NCBI GenBank assembly: GCA_020466095.1
Contig: CM035807.1
Coordinates: 15,435,485-15,499,484 of the forward strand
Source: Chlorops oryzae
Lineage: Eukaryota; Arthropoda; Insecta; Diptera; Chloropidae
Reading direction: 5' to 3'
Length of the DNA: 64,000 nucleotides
Position numbers and translations under genes: made by a program. Under the pieces are notes generated by a model. That model made no database searches, was not told the DNA's origin, and saw only the letters and a program-made list of their open reading frames with translations. Of the stretch, positions 42,571 to 55,419 are shown piece after piece. Each line of letters begins with the position of its first letter. The stretch's first letter is position 1.

Positions 42571-45500
42571 TTAAAGCTTACACTGCTCCTTTTCAGCAAG
42601 CATTGCCTCCAATGAAGTCACATCGTAGAGCACGAGTAGATCCTTATTTAGTCCTTCGAATACTTGCGCCACTCGTGTTTGTAAGTTATAGAAGTACAAA
42701 TGTTGATTGCGCGCTCGGAAATCCTTAATCATCGTGGACACTACTTTGGCGGCCGTGAAATCGGCTCCATATATGTATGTGCAATCGAGGACGACGGGCA
42801 ATGTGGACTTACGTCCCTGTTTATTGATGACATTTCGTACGAACTCCACAGATGGAAAGATGAGGCAACGATCTGGCGTTAGCATGAGATATCGCACGCC
42901 AGATGGGGTCTAAATGAACGGTAAATTTTCAATATAAAATATATACAAGAATTAAAAGGATTGTTTTTTTTTTTTTTTTGGCTCACCGTCAATGTCTCGA
43001 CTCGCAGCTTTGGCCGCGCTGCATGATAAAGTATGAATACCACATTGATGCCAATGCCGAAAAGTATGCCAATTTGTAATGGAAGAAGCAAACAAGCAAT
43101 AAATGAAGCCAGTCCAGGGATTAGATCAGTTTCTAGAAAACGAAAATGTAATCTTCAATGTTTCTTCTGTTGAGAAAAATTTCCAATCTCATGACTTACT
43201 TTTACTGCGCCACATTGGCTTGATGACGCGATACTGAATCATAAATATGACGGCGGCAATTATGATTGCTGCCAGCGCTGCTTTGGGTATATAAAAGAAG
43301 GCCGGCGTCAGATACAGCAGGGCAACGATAACAATCAATCCAGTATATAAATTCGATAGTTGTGTGCGACTTCCACTGGCGTTTAAAACAGCTCCTCGAG
43401 CAATTGCTCCGTTGCTACGAAATCCTTGGACGAAAGAGTTCGCTACATTGCTAACACCAACAGCAATCAGTTCTTGGGTAGCATCGCAAGGCTTGCCATC
43501 AGCTGCAAGCAGATGAATATTGAAATTACTCCAAATAAAGGATACTCATTTTTATGATTAATTTTCGTCCTTACCAAACGTTTGTACGACCGCCATATTC
43601 TCCAAAAGCGCGATCAACGGCACGACAATTAAGCTCGATCCCAATCTATTGAGCATCCAGCTTAAGCCAACAGTTTCCACAACTTGTCCATTTGTTGTAT
43701 TGCTTACAATGTCCATAGAGAACGGTGGTAGTTTGAATTCAGGCAAGCCCTTCGGCACGAAGCCAACCATACGGAAGATATCGATCTCTTGGCTGATCAA
43801 ATAGTATCCCATCGATGAGACCGCACAAATGAGGACGGCATTCCGTGAAGTTCCGATCAGCCAACAGAAGCCGCTTGCGAATTTTTGCCAAACATTTTTA
43901 CCCTCTTTCGGGCCGAAGGATAAACTGGCTATTGCCCGGAGGGAAAGTAGCACCGTAATGCAGGTCAATCCTAAAGCGGCATCATTCCAACTTATATTAT
44001 GAATATCCTTGACAATTGATATCCACATTTGCAGAAACGTTTCGCCTTTCGTGTTCACGACGAGAATATCCTTTAATTGTGATGTTAGGATTATGAGTGA
44101 GACGGCACTTGTGAAGCCGGCACTGACGGGTCCCGACACGAAATCAATGAGAAATCCCAAACGGAAGAGTCCCATCAGAATTTCTATTATTCCAGTCATA
44201 AATGCCAGCAGCACAGCGAGCTCCCATTGACCTTGAGCAGCTTGAAAAGTGAGTAAAGCCGAAATCGCTGTCGGGCCAACGGGCACATCCTTGCTCGACC
44301 CGAGGAATATATAGATGAAGCAACCAAGAAAGCAACCATATAAACCGTACTAAGAGAAAAAAAAAAAGAAAAAAGCAGCATGAGCTGGTTTATGGCTTAT
44401 GATGGGATTTCACTCAATTCGTTTAGTGTGAATTCCCCAAATAATGGGGTATTACGATCACTGATCAATGTAATCAAATATTTCCAGCTGAGCAATCCAT
44501 TAGTCATGCAAAATTTTGTTAGATTTAAGTCGGGAAATTTTTCAAATTGTTTAATTAAGAATCGAAGGGATTACGAATTGGATCACAATAAGTAATTCGC
44601 CTGGTAGAAAATCATTTAAAAGGACCATTTAATAAAATTTGTTACAAAAATAACTTGAGAAGATACCCTGAAGGTATCAAGGACAGATCCTATTTACAAA
44701 TATCAATAAATTGAATTAATAATTTGTGTCATATTCCAACGCAACATCAGCTCCAACGTCTAAAAAGCTTTGGCAACGAAACCGAGTTTTAGTTTGTCAA
44801 CGCACTATAGTTGGCTGAGTTGGCAGACTGTTTCTTGGTGGTTCACAGATTCATATATAACGAAAAACTTTTTTCGTCATATTATTTTGATTCTATGATT
44901 ATGTTTATTGATCTATAATAGTTATCGGAGATAAAAGAACAAAATTTATTGCCCCGATTTTGATTGAGGCCTTCTACACTAGGCAATTTTAGTTGCTCAA
45001 CTCGCGAGTTTGTAGGAGAGACGAGGTACGGGGAAGGTAAGGGGAAAATTGCTGTCGCGAGCTTGCTCGTACAGGCAATTTTGTGCAACACGCTTTGTGT
45101 ATCTCTTTCTTACTTTCAAACGTGAAAATGTCATCTCTTTCTTACTTTCAAACGTGAAAGTAGCGTCGGGGTTGTTTTTGACGATCGAGCAACTCGAGTT
45201 GCTGGCCCAATGTAGACACGAAAGCAACGCCAAAAGAGAATTCGATATGAGTTGCGCAACTAAAATTGCCTAGTGTAGAAGGCCTCATTGAAAATGTTGG
45301 CATGTATGGAAAAAGTAATCACTCAGAGGATCGGCTTTCCGGTGCCAATAATTATTACATTTGATTTCGATATTTGCGTTGCCCAAAAATTTTTTTGTTG
45401 ATAAAAAATGATATTATCAAAAATTAAATTTTATTGAGGGAAAAAAATAGTTTTACGACCAATAACTTTTATATTTTATGATGTCAGAGAATTTTTATTG

Positions 45501-46159
45501 CAAGGAAAAATATTGCTCCAATTATGTATTTATTTTTTATCAAAGCTTGTAGGCTTGATTGGCCCTCAAATTCCCTCGAATTCCGCCTCTAGACGGAGTT
45601 TGTTTGAATAAACTAAAAAAAAGTTTTTAAACTTGGCTTTCTCTACCCGTAATAATCCTTATCTATTACTCTTGAACCCTTGTCAACAAAAGATTTTTTG
45701 TTCTGGAACAGGCATTCCAAAAAAAATTCTTCATTCTCTTGTAGGCTCACTTTGATCAGACTCTATCAAGGAATTGATTCATACAAAAAAAAAATGTTTT
45801 CTCACCTGTAAATCAAGCCCTGCAATTCCAGCATAAGCCAAACCCTGTGGAATCACAGTCAGACCAACCGTAATACCCGCTACAAGATCTCCAATGAAAT
45901 CATCTCGATTATATTTTGGCAGCCATGTGAGAATGGGCAGACGTTTGTAGAGCGTTTTCTTGCGGAATACATTCGAGGCGGTTTCCTTTATCCACGGCAC
46001 GCAAGGATCGCAGCAGGGCCGATTCTTTTTCAAATCATAATCGTCCGCCTGAACGATACAGTCCGTCGAATTTGTATACTGACCGCCAGGGGGTATTTCT
46101 AAGGACACTTCCGATCCCGAGTTATTGTTTCGTTCCGCATCGAGCTCAATGGCGCGCAT
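42571..46159 (-). CDS. SLC26 (SulP) anion transporter, gene 3 of cluster
   Basis: Minus-strand exons 46159-45806, 44349-43575, 43502-43200, 43132-42987 and 42909-42571 (phases 0,1,1,0) encode 638 residues. TM1 has the normal VIPQGLAYAGIAGL motif (Q105), then unusually Asp where Pro is usual (GLDLQ|YGLYGCF). The signature continues GSSKDVPVGPTAIS. The TM10 region is GAIARGAVLNASG, and the STAS domain is in the last exon (MLTPDRCLIFPSVEFVRN; DCTYIYGADFTAAKVV). It ends soon after STAS with EKEQCKL, lacking the longer tails of genes 1 and 2. Intron positions and phases equal those of gene 1. It is convergent with gene 2. An intact gene; substrate unknown. Confidence 0.95.
44350..45805 (-). other. 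Intron 1 of SLC26 gene 3
   Basis: A 1456-base intron with GTGAGA donor and TCTCTTAG acceptor (minus strand). It holds the MITE 44966-45286 and otherwise AT-rich sequence with no exon. Confidence 0.85.
44966..45286. mobile_element. MITE with perfect 31-bp inverted ends and ATT duplication
   Basis: The ends are exact inverted repeats of 31 bases beginning GAGGCCTTCTACACTAGGCA, and ATT flanks both sides (44963-44965 and 45287-45289). Inside, a 27-bp segment (starting ATCTCTTTCTTACTTTC) is directly duplicated at 45101-45127 and 45133-45159. Perfect ends suggest recent insertion. It lies in intron 1 of SLC26 gene 3. Confidence 0.85.
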
Positions 46160-47060
46160 CTTGAGAATATTTTCTTTCGTATCACTTTAGAAGATTATTG
46201 ATTTTTACGTCAATTATTTCCTTTTAAATGTTTTCCACTTCACCCGCTACTTGTTAATCGAACTTGACTCGCAAAAGACAATGCCACGAATGAAGTGCTC
46301 TGCGCTATCAGAACAAGCGAGCTAAGCTCGCTCGGGCGATCTTCGTGACGGTGACGCTTTCAACGAGCCGCGTCGTTGGACAGGTGTGACGTTTTTGTTT
46401 TTACTTTTCTTTTTAATTTTTTTTTTTTTATATATTCTTATTAATTTTTTTTTTCTTTTATACTTTATGTTTTGCTCTTTTGTTTTTATCGCATTTGAAG
46501 TCGCCTCAAAAGAGGTTGTTAGTATATATTGTATAAATAACCGGTAGACAGCTGACAGGCGCCTCAACTTCTACGTTTGCGATGACGATTAAATAATTTC
46601 GTTATTTGTTTTAATTTTGCTTTAAATTAATTAATTAATGCGATCTTCCGGTAGATATAATTTTCTATAATATTCTAATCGATTCTTTCAGAGCTATTTC
46701 ATTGTTGAATGATAATAAATGAATAAATGTTCTAATTCACAGTTCGCAGCAGTTATTCGTACATACATAACATATATACATTCATATGTCGAGCTGCGCA
46801 AATTCTGATGCTGGGAATGTTTGCTCATCTGTTGGCGTGTCTTTAATGCGTGATTTGATATTATTAGCGATTGCCGGCGGAACGCACGTGAGTCCAATGG
46901 AGCGTACAAGTGATCAAGTGTTTAGAGTTTTATTGTTCGGTTTGCTGGAAGTAGAGAAACACAATGAAAGTAACAAAAGTTCCTTAAGCTAGGAAAGTAG
47001 GAGAATTTAATAAAGTGGCTCCTGAAAGGTAAGACCTTTTTAGGTCTCTATGGTTATGTA

Positions 47061-47242
47061 GTGACTCTACGATAGCGTAAGTGATGCGTGCTATGTTCTT
47101 GATCCCAAAGTCCGAGGTTCGATTCCCGGCACAGGCGAAACGGAGTGTAATGTTCCAAGCCTAGCACTGGTTTTTCAAAAATTCGCATGTGGGGGGCACA
47201 CTACATAAAAAGACACACACTCACACAAACACAAGAAAACCC
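47061..47242 (+). mobile_element. tRNA-derived SINE, copy 2
   Basis: GACTCTACGATAGCGTAAGT (A box), GAGGTTCGATTCCCGGCACA (B box), then the body AGGCGAAACGGAGTGTAATG and the end ACACAAACACAAGAAAAC, matching copy 1 at 35813-35989 with scattered substitutions. Confidence 0.85.
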
Positions 47243-47448
47243 CTCGTGTTATCACAACCCAGTAGTCAGTAGGTCTCCCCCGATATTTGTGACATGCCAA
47301 AGTGCCAGTCCTTGATGACTAGCCATTTCACCTACCACATGAACCTGAAAGAGTAGATAGGCCTCAGCTCACATTTCCCTATTCGCTGCGTATGATTGTT
47401 TTTGCTGTTGTCTGCTTTTACGTCGCATTCTGATTATTTACTCGTCAA

Positions 47449-47524
47449 GCGTTCGATAGCGCAGTGGTTCAAACTATGACTCTATAGCCGGGTCGTTCGG
47501 GGTTCAATCCCTGCGGGCGGCGAG
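47449..47524 (+). repeat. tRNA-like sequence
   Basis: GCGTTCGATAGCGCAGTGGT and GTTCGGGGTTCAATCCC with tRNA spacing, ending GCGGGCGGCG. The acceptor stem is not convincing. Confidence 0.5.
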
Positions 47525-47762
47525 AATTTTTCCTAAATTTTTTACTTTTTTTATACATTAGAGTTTTTTTTTTTTTTGTTCATAGTTCAGTTATTTTGGA
47601 AGACAAACATTTTCCCCTAAATTTTTAAGGTTTTATTATTATTTTTTTTTTAATGGTTCATTTTCAAGTAAACAATTTTTGGAGTGAAAAAATTCGTTAA
47701 ATACATTTCCCAAAATCTGAGCAGCGCTAAACTCAAGTGAGCATTTTGACCAATAAATTAAA

Positions 47763-47841
47763 TTCGTTCGTTTAGCGTAATGGTTAAGGTGTTTGCCCAG
47801 CGATCTGGTGGTCAGCGGTTCCGAGGCTCGGTGGAGGCGAG
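47763..47841 (+). repeat. tRNA-like sequence
   Basis: TCGTTCGTTTAGCGTAATGG plus TTAAGGTG (A-box region) and GCGGTTCCGAGGCTCGG (degenerate B box). Third tRNA-like block within 800 bases. Confidence 0.4.
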
Positions 47842-48529
47842 AAAATTTTAAGAGAAGCAAGATAAAAAAGATTTAAAATAAAAAATAGATAAACAAAAAA
47901 ATATATTAATTAATAAAATAAATAAATTCAAAAAAAGTCAAAACAAAAAATGAAATTTTTCTTTTTTCTCAGTCGCTGGTGCTAGTCCATTTTCCTGCCC
48001 CTTTTCGCTAGCGAAATGAATGGTTAAAGGTGGCGCATAAAAGGACGACCTGTCCCCGGCAATGAGATCATAATGTTAAATTCGCCAGCGTCTTGGATAG
48101 GAAAGGGACCGATCCCCGACACCCAGTGACTAGTGAAATCGCTAGTGTTGTGGTGGCTCCGCTGACTACTGGGAATGGACCGGTTAACGGCCTATGTGGC
48201 ATCCACTCCAACATGCATACATACATACATGGTGATGTAAGTTTATGGATTTTTTTTATGAAAAAGAACAAAAGGTGGATGGGATTTTTCGTTTTCGTCA
48301 GTTAAATTCTTTTGCTTTCTATCATTTATTGTTTTGATTAAGTTCAAAATCGGTTTATCTTGGAACTCTTCGGTCACGTGTACCTGCGTAAGCTTATAAA
48401 AACTTACAAATATTTATTAATGTGCTTGGAAAAATCCCTTAAACAGGTTTTCAGCTTAACCGATATTTTATATTCCCGTTTAATATTTAAAGAAAAAAAA
48501 ATCAATTAATGAGCTAAACGAAAACTTTT

Positions 48530-48606
48530 TATTTATTTATTAATTAATTTATTTATTTATTTATTTTTTTTATATTTTTTTATTTACTTATTTATTTATT
48601 TATTAC
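48530..48606. repeat. TTTA tetranucleotide repeat
   Basis: Roughly 75 bases of TTTA/TTAA units with short T runs. Confidence 0.8.
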
Positions 48607-51341
48607 CTTTATGTGTGATATAATATATTGCTCACAAGCCATAAAGCCTCGGAACATTTATTTTACTTTTGATCTTCTAACCCATTCGCTTCAATAGTTC
48701 CGTATGCCATAATCATTAGTCTTTGGTGGCACGCTGAATAGGAAATTTCAATGATCAGTTCGATAAAAAGATGAAGGGGAGATAGATTTTTTCAAAATCA
48801 CTTCAAATCGAAAAAACCCAGCGGTCCAAAATGAGTTAAAAATATGTTTAGGGATACTTTGGAAGATTTTTTCAGTCCTACTTAGTACGATTTTGTTTCA
48901 GGGACAAGTACAAGGCTGGCAATATTTAATTACTGAAAGACTTCATTTACACAAAAGAGTCCTTCGCAAAGAATCTGCTAAAGTATTTAAACAACTAAAA
49001 ATACAATTTTAATGGATCGATTTGGCTTTGACCATGAATCACAAAATGTCAAAAGGAACCAGTTTTGTGATTTTCTTATCACATATTTTTTTTTTCTCTC
49101 GAATTTTATGCAAATCGATGGGGATTTTTCTCGAAAGCCAAAGAAAAATAAGCCAAAAAAAAATTGTGCTTGCTTTGGGCTTTTGAGGCACGTGATCTTC
49201 AGAGTTTTGTTTATTTTATATAATTCCGTCAGGCCAAGTAGCTTACATGGCAATTTAGTACAATGCAAACAAGCTGAATATTTAGCTTCGTTGTCACGAG
49301 GCGCTACAAAATTTGATAAGAATCATAATAATCGAGCGATAAGCTCCAATGAACAATGTTGATAAAAGCGAAGATAATCTGGGCAACAGACATGGTCTGG
49401 GAGCTACTGAAATTTGTTGCCGGAATTCCCAATGGCGCCATAAACAAATCAAAGTTCAAAGTAAGGTATGGGAAATTCCTTTTTGTTTGCTCGAAAATGA
49501 TTTATGGACTTTTTAATTTTTGTCCACCGCTTGAAGGAGTCTTCATAACTTCTTCGGGGATTCACAATTTCATGAATCAGAAAAATATAATTGCCAGAAA
49601 TTTGGGACGACATTTGAGACGAAAATTCCAGTTTGAATGTCGACAAAAGAAAAACTAAAAATAACCTTTTTTATATGGATTTGAAGATTATTTCTTTTTC
49701 GGTTGAAGCCATTTTTGGAGATTTTTACGCCTCGTTATGATTACTTTTTTATCTTTGGCAGATAATGAGTGGATTGTTATTAATAAAATGATTAAAATTA
49801 AGATCGTTAAAGGTCCATAATGAGACAACAATTAACACAATTAATGAAATAAACGAGTTGTTGAGAGAGGTTCCACGGATGCGTCTATCTTCATTGGCCG
49901 GGAAAGAGAGTGGCTCGAGAGAAGAGAAGGTTTTAGTGAATATATCAATTGTTTAGGAACTCGAATGTGGAAAACTGATGCGATCGATTTTGCACCCAGC
50001 CCAGCCCAGTCCCACCTTGAAGGCTCGAAAATAGAAATTCAAAAAATTTAAATGTGTCAGCTTAAGAAAAAGCAATGATCGTAATCAAACGTGGACATAG
50101 AAAGATTTATTGACTTCACAAAACTAAATTAAGCCGACCAGCGTCACGTGGTCGGACTGGCAAAGATGCCTGACGATGAACTCGTAGCTGGGTACGAAAT
50201 GGGAAAAAGTTTTTTTTTCTGATTGCCTAAAAATTAAATATTAAAATATTCAGAATTAGTATGAAAAATTATTGACCTAAAGCCCGAGAATGAGAATTCC
50301 AGAAGGTTTTTTTATAGCTTGATTTATTTATTTTCTTTTTTTTTTTGTAGAATTTTGCGTTATTTTTTATTCGGGTCATATTAATTATTTTAAAAAACCC
50401 TACGCGTGGCTACACAAAAACAAACAATTTGCAATTCGACGAACAAAACCGGAACGTCTTCATCGAAATTCTTATTTGAAACTTTCATTTATTGATTTCC
50501 ATTAAAAGTTTCAAAAAGTAATGGCGACTCAGAATAATGGAGCTTTTAAAATTAAGTCATGTCTGTGGTTTTCCGAACATGATTTCCATTAAAAAGGGTT
50601 CTTCTTTGTATGTGTCATTTAATTTTAATTCAAATTTTAAGTCAAAGTAAATAAGGTTTTTTAACAGCATTTGAGATAATTGGAAAAATTTCTTTTACCT
50701 TAAAATTACCTGAAAAAGATATTACAACCACAAATTGGAAAGTAAGTCTTGAAGTGGGGAATAAAAATGTCACAAGGTAAGAAAAAAAATGGTTCGCTTT
50801 TCGGTTTTATTGGGTTTGAAATTGGCTTTTAAGGTTTATAATTAGGGCATTGACGTTCGTTTTCGACCCATTGAAATGCTTTCATTGCTTATATGGCTCA
50901 TCAACAAAGTAATATTAGAGCAGCCACGAGAACTTTTTACGATACATGATTTAATTAACCCATAGTATAAAACTGCTCTGCTTTCGTTATTTACATCTCC
51001 TTTGTATATGTAGCGCAAAGACCCTTTTGAGATCAGGTTTAAAGTCGGTTCATAAGACTTTTTGTTCAAAAAACAGGGGTCTAATATATAAACATATATT
51101 TTAGAATGCGGTTAAATATTTACCCATTGCATTTTCGGTTGAGGTGCTAAAAGAAAGATTCCAGCATAACTCGTAGGAATTTTTGAAACATGCATGCCAT
51201 GACACACGTTTTTGAAGGCAGGATGGACACTTAACTTTATGGCTGGCAACTATGTTTTTCTCCTCTCCGTGTTGAATCATTTTTTCCTTAAAATTTCAAA
51301 TTTACCTGCCTTCTTCAAGCCGCAATTTCTCCACAAATTTT

Positions 51342-51412
51342 TTTCGCCTACGACAGGGTTTGAACTCGGGCCCTTCAGAATGCTAAGCACACACGCTTCT
51401 AGTACGATACCA
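51342..51412 (-). repeat. tRNA-like sequence
   Basis: Minus strand: TGGTATCGTACTAGAAGCGT and CGAGTTCAAACCCTGTCG. The T arm is convincing, the A box is weak. Confidence 0.35.
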
Positions 51413-51427
51413 AGAGATAACATTCGT

Positions 51428-52342
51428 GATGATGGTGATGATGATGGTGAAGTTGGTGATGAATATGGTGAGGTTGATGATGATATTGATGATGATGGTG
51501 AGGTTGGGAATGATGATGGTGAGGTTGGTGATGATGGTGAGGTAAGTGATGATGGTGATGATGATGAATGATGATGATGGTGATGACGATGGTGATGATA
51601 GTGATGATGGTGTTGATGCTGTTGATGGTGATGGTTGTGATGATGGTGATTATGGTGATTATGGTGATGATGGTGTTGATGGTGTTGATGGTATTGATGT
51701 TGTTGATGTTGTTAGTGGTGATGATCGTGACGATGGATGATGATGGTGATTATGATGGTTATGATGATGGTGTGATGAGTGATGTGATGGTGATGTGATG
51801 GTGTGATGGTATGATGTGTTGATGATGTTGATGGTGTTGATGGTGTGATGGTGATGATGGTGATGGTGATATGGTGTTGATGGTGTTGGTGATGTATGGA
51901 TGATGGTGTGATGTGTGTGGTGTGATGGTGATGATGGTGTTGATGGTGTTGATGGATGTGATGGTGATGATGTGTTGTGGTGTGATGATGATGTGATGAT
52001 GGTGTGGTGATGGATGATGATGATGGTGTGATGGTGTGATGGTGATGGTGATGATGTGGTGATGATGGTGTGATGTGATGATGATGGTGATGATGTGTTG
52101 GGTTGATTGGTGATGATGTGTGATGGTGATGATGGTGTGATGATGAGTGTTGATGATGTATGATGGTGTGATGGTGATGATGGTGATGAGTGATGTGATG
52201 TGTGATTGATGTGATGATGTGTGATGGTGATGATGATGTGTGATGGTGTTGATGGATGATGTATTGATGTGTGTATGATGGTGATGATGGTGTGATGTGA
52301 TGGTGATTGATGTTGAGTGGTGTTGATGATTGTGTAATGTGT
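51428..52342. repeat. TGATGG/TGATGA simple repeat, about 900 bp
   Basis: Almost entirely GATGGT, GATGAT, TGTTGA and GATGTG words. The left 350 bases keep trinucleotide periodicity (hence Asp/Met/Val/Gly-only ORFs). Further right, 1-2 base slippage breaks the period. Confidence 0.95.
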
Positions 52343-52800
52343 GAAAATGTACCTTGATAGTTTAGGCTCTTGATGAGTGATGAGTGAATGTTTCTCGAAT
52401 GTAGTGTGTTATTAGTGTGATGTATATGAATTGATAGTGAGAATTGGTGGATATTATGATTGATGTAATTTGAAAATCATTTCTCGGTAGTTTCCGCTTA
52501 TGAGATGACTGGAAATTACTGATTCGGAATGTTGTAATACGTTTCGAAATCCATGAACTAGTGAGTTTTCGGATGGTGCATTTTGGGGTAGCTGTGTCGA
52601 ATTATAAGGGATGACTGAATTAAGAAATTTATGTTTTTAGGACGAATACATCAAGGACTATGAGCGTATTCGGAGGGTGCTTTGGGGGTTATGCCCCTCG
52701 AATGTTGGAATTATAAAGGGATTGGATTCCAAAAATTTATGGAGGAAGATACCTTCGGATTATTTCTCATTTGCTCATTACTGAGATTGACTGAGCATGA

Positions 52801-52951
52801 CTTACGTTTTTCTAATAAGGGGCTGTCCACTAATTACGTTAGATTTTTATTACTGTTTTCACGTTCGCGTCTTCAGTCTTTGCTCTATCTCTCTCGCTTT
52901 GGATAACAGAACTGTCTGCGCAAAGACTTAAGACGCGAACGTGAAAACAGT
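52801..52951. mobile_element. Dispersed foldback family, copy 2 (both arms)
   Basis: Arms 52852-52882 (ACTGTTTTCACGTTCGCGTC...) and 52921-52951 (inverse) pair over 31 bases with one or two mismatches. The left flank CTTACGTTTTTCTAAT and GTCCACTAATTACGT match copy 1 at 20127, but the loop between the arms is inverted relative to copy 1. Confidence 0.75.
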
Positions 52952-54254
52952 TCAAAACCACTGTAAGCTAGTGTTTTCGCCCGATGATTTATGTTCCTTA
53001 AAATTTAACTGCTGTTTTAAAATCAGATCAAGAAAATCGATTAAATTTGATGAATTAATATCGGGGCGTGTGTTCGCGCCCAATTCAATTAAAGATAATT
53101 ATAGCACACAGTGCCTCTCAAACCGTATAATTTACGGCTTATCATAAATTAAATATTACAATTTGAGTTGATCAATGCAAAACGTAAGCGATTATTTAGC
53201 AATTTTAAAAGGTTTTTGTTTTTTATATTCACATTAAGTAATCGTTGATTATCGTTAGAGGCATCTCTTTAGTTTTAACACCACCTAAAATTTTTTCAAT
53301 TTGTCCTTTGAGTTCGTTCCTTTTCGATTATATTCATTTTCAAAGCTCCTGAGCCTTTTTATGGGGATGCAATATTTCATTTAAGATTCCAGGAAATAAA
53401 AAAAAATCTTACAATTACTCTTACCTTCAAGGCGTCTAAAAAGTCTAAAAAGAGATTATGGATATTTATCACTGTGTGAGATTGTCTTGTCAACTTGATA
53501 TGCGGTCGAACTGCAATAAACTGAAAATTGTTTTCGCATCGAGTAAGCCTTTATAAATTGTTGACTTTTTTATATCCAACTCGTGCTAAATAAGCACGAT
53601 AAGAGAACTAGCAAATATTTTAATTTGTTCATACCGTTCAAAAGGAGGAGGAGAAATTTTCTCTTCTTTATGACAGATAATAATGATAATGTACACCAAA
53701 TACCAAAAGACCTATTAAGGCGCAAAATATGCAAAGATCATAAAGGCTTTTATTATCAATTATAAGTTCCATAAATATCGTATGCGATCGGATGCGATTA
53801 TTTGTTAAATCATGAATTTTCCATTAAACATTTTTTCTGTATCTTCAGGTTAAATTGATTCATCAAGAAACGACGGAAGTCGGTGGGTGAGACGCTCGAA
53901 TTCCGCTTTATTTTTTCCAAAACATATTTTTGTTTGCCTTTTCGACAATTATTATTTTTTTTTTGTTTTTTATATTGTATTACTAAGCGAGTAAATAGTT
54001 AAACAATTACAAAACAATCTAACACAACTGTACGAATTATGACAGCAGGACTGCTTGCCGTATCACGTTACTAATAGGCTTCCTAAGCTACTGAGATACT
54101 TGTAGGAAGCACCGCTGATCTGTCAAAAAACTTGATGAGATAAAAGTCACCGTTAAGAAAATATTTTCAGACACTTTAAAATGTCTTATAGGAAGAGTAT
54201 GTTATTTATTGTATTGAATTAAGGATTCATTAGCTGTGACATAATCTGGTCTAC

Positions 54255-55200
54255 AGAGAGTGAAAGAAAATACGAGAGAGATGGTGAGAAAGAGAGAGAT
54301 GGTGAGAAAGAGAGATAAAGAGAGGGAAAGAGAGAAACAGAGAGAGAAAGAGCGAGAAAGAGCGAGAAAGAGCGAGAAAGAGCGAGAAAGAGCGAGAAAG
54401 AGCGAGAAAGAGGAGATAAAAGAGAGAGAATGAGAGACAAAGAGAAGAATGAGAGAGAAAGAGAGAGAGATAATGAGAGAGAAAGAGAGAGATAATGAGA
54501 GAGAAAGATAGAGAAAGATAGAAAGATAGAAGAGAAATGAGAAAGATAGAAGATAGAAAGAAGAAAGAGAGAAAGATAAAAGAGAGAAAGAAGAGATAAA
54601 AGTGAGATAGAAAGAAGAGATAGTGAGAGAGAAAGGAAGAAAGAGGAAGAAAAATAGAAAGATAGAAAGATAAAAGATAGAAGAAGAAAGAGAGAAGTGA
54701 GATAGAAAGAGTAAAAGATAGAAAGATGAAAGATAGAAAGATAGAAAGATGAAGAAGAGAGATAAAAAGAAGAAGAAAGATAAAAAAGAGAGAAAAAGAT
54801 AGAAAGATGAGATAAAAGAGAAAGGGAAAGAAAGAAGAGGAAGAAGAAAGTAGAAATAGAAAGAAGACAGAGGAGAAAAGATAGAAAGAGATAAAAAGAT
54901 AAAAAAAGAAAAAAACGAACGAGACAGTAAGAAAGAGAGAGGACAGAAGGAGAAATAAAAAGAGAGAAAGAAAAAAATTAAGGGAGAAAAAAAGAAAGAT
55001 ACTTATAAAAGGAAAGGGAAAGAACAGAGAGGGAGTAAGAGAGAGAGAGAGAGAATAGAGAGAGGACAGAAGGACCAAATAATAGAGAGATAATAGACTC
55101 TTAAATAGAAACTTCATAGGAGTCTAAAAAAAAGAAAGATGTAAAAGGAAAGGGAAAGAAAGAGAGTGCGTAAGGAAGAGAGAGATAATAATAGAGACAG
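54255..55200. repeat. Purine (GA) tract, about 950 bp
   Basis: Nearly all G and A on the plus strand, with local higher-order units such as six tandem GCGAGAAAGA-type units (about 54350-54412) and AGATAGAAAG units. It produces a 288-residue Ser/Leu/Phe-only minus-strand ORF that is not a gene. Could form triplex DNA. Confidence 0.95.
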
Positions 55201-55419
55201 AGACCAAAATATAGAGAGATATCGAGACTCTTAAATAGTTCCTAGGAGGCTTTAAACAACATCCTAAACTCGCAGTCCTCATTGGACTTTGTATTAGAGA
55301 ATTAAGTGACCTGTTAGGTTCAGTTACTTAACTTGAGCTCGTTGATTTATAAATATCTATCTCAGCTTAGTTTATATAGTTTCATCTAATTTGGCTCTCC
55401 TAAGTTTATCGGTCCTTAC

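Noticed and set aside
49012..49362. 116-residue plus-strand ORF with Lys/Phe-rich sequence
   Set aside because: Amino-acid use matches AT-rich random DNA; no start context, splice partner or family recognised.
51212..51798. Acidic Asp/Gly ORF and Met/Val ORF
   Set aside because: Produced by the TGATGG simple repeat; frames shift with slippage.
54251..55117. 288-residue minus-strand ORF of Ser/Leu/Phe
   Set aside because: It lies wholly in the GA purine tract. The composition follows from the repeat, with no domain-like pattern.
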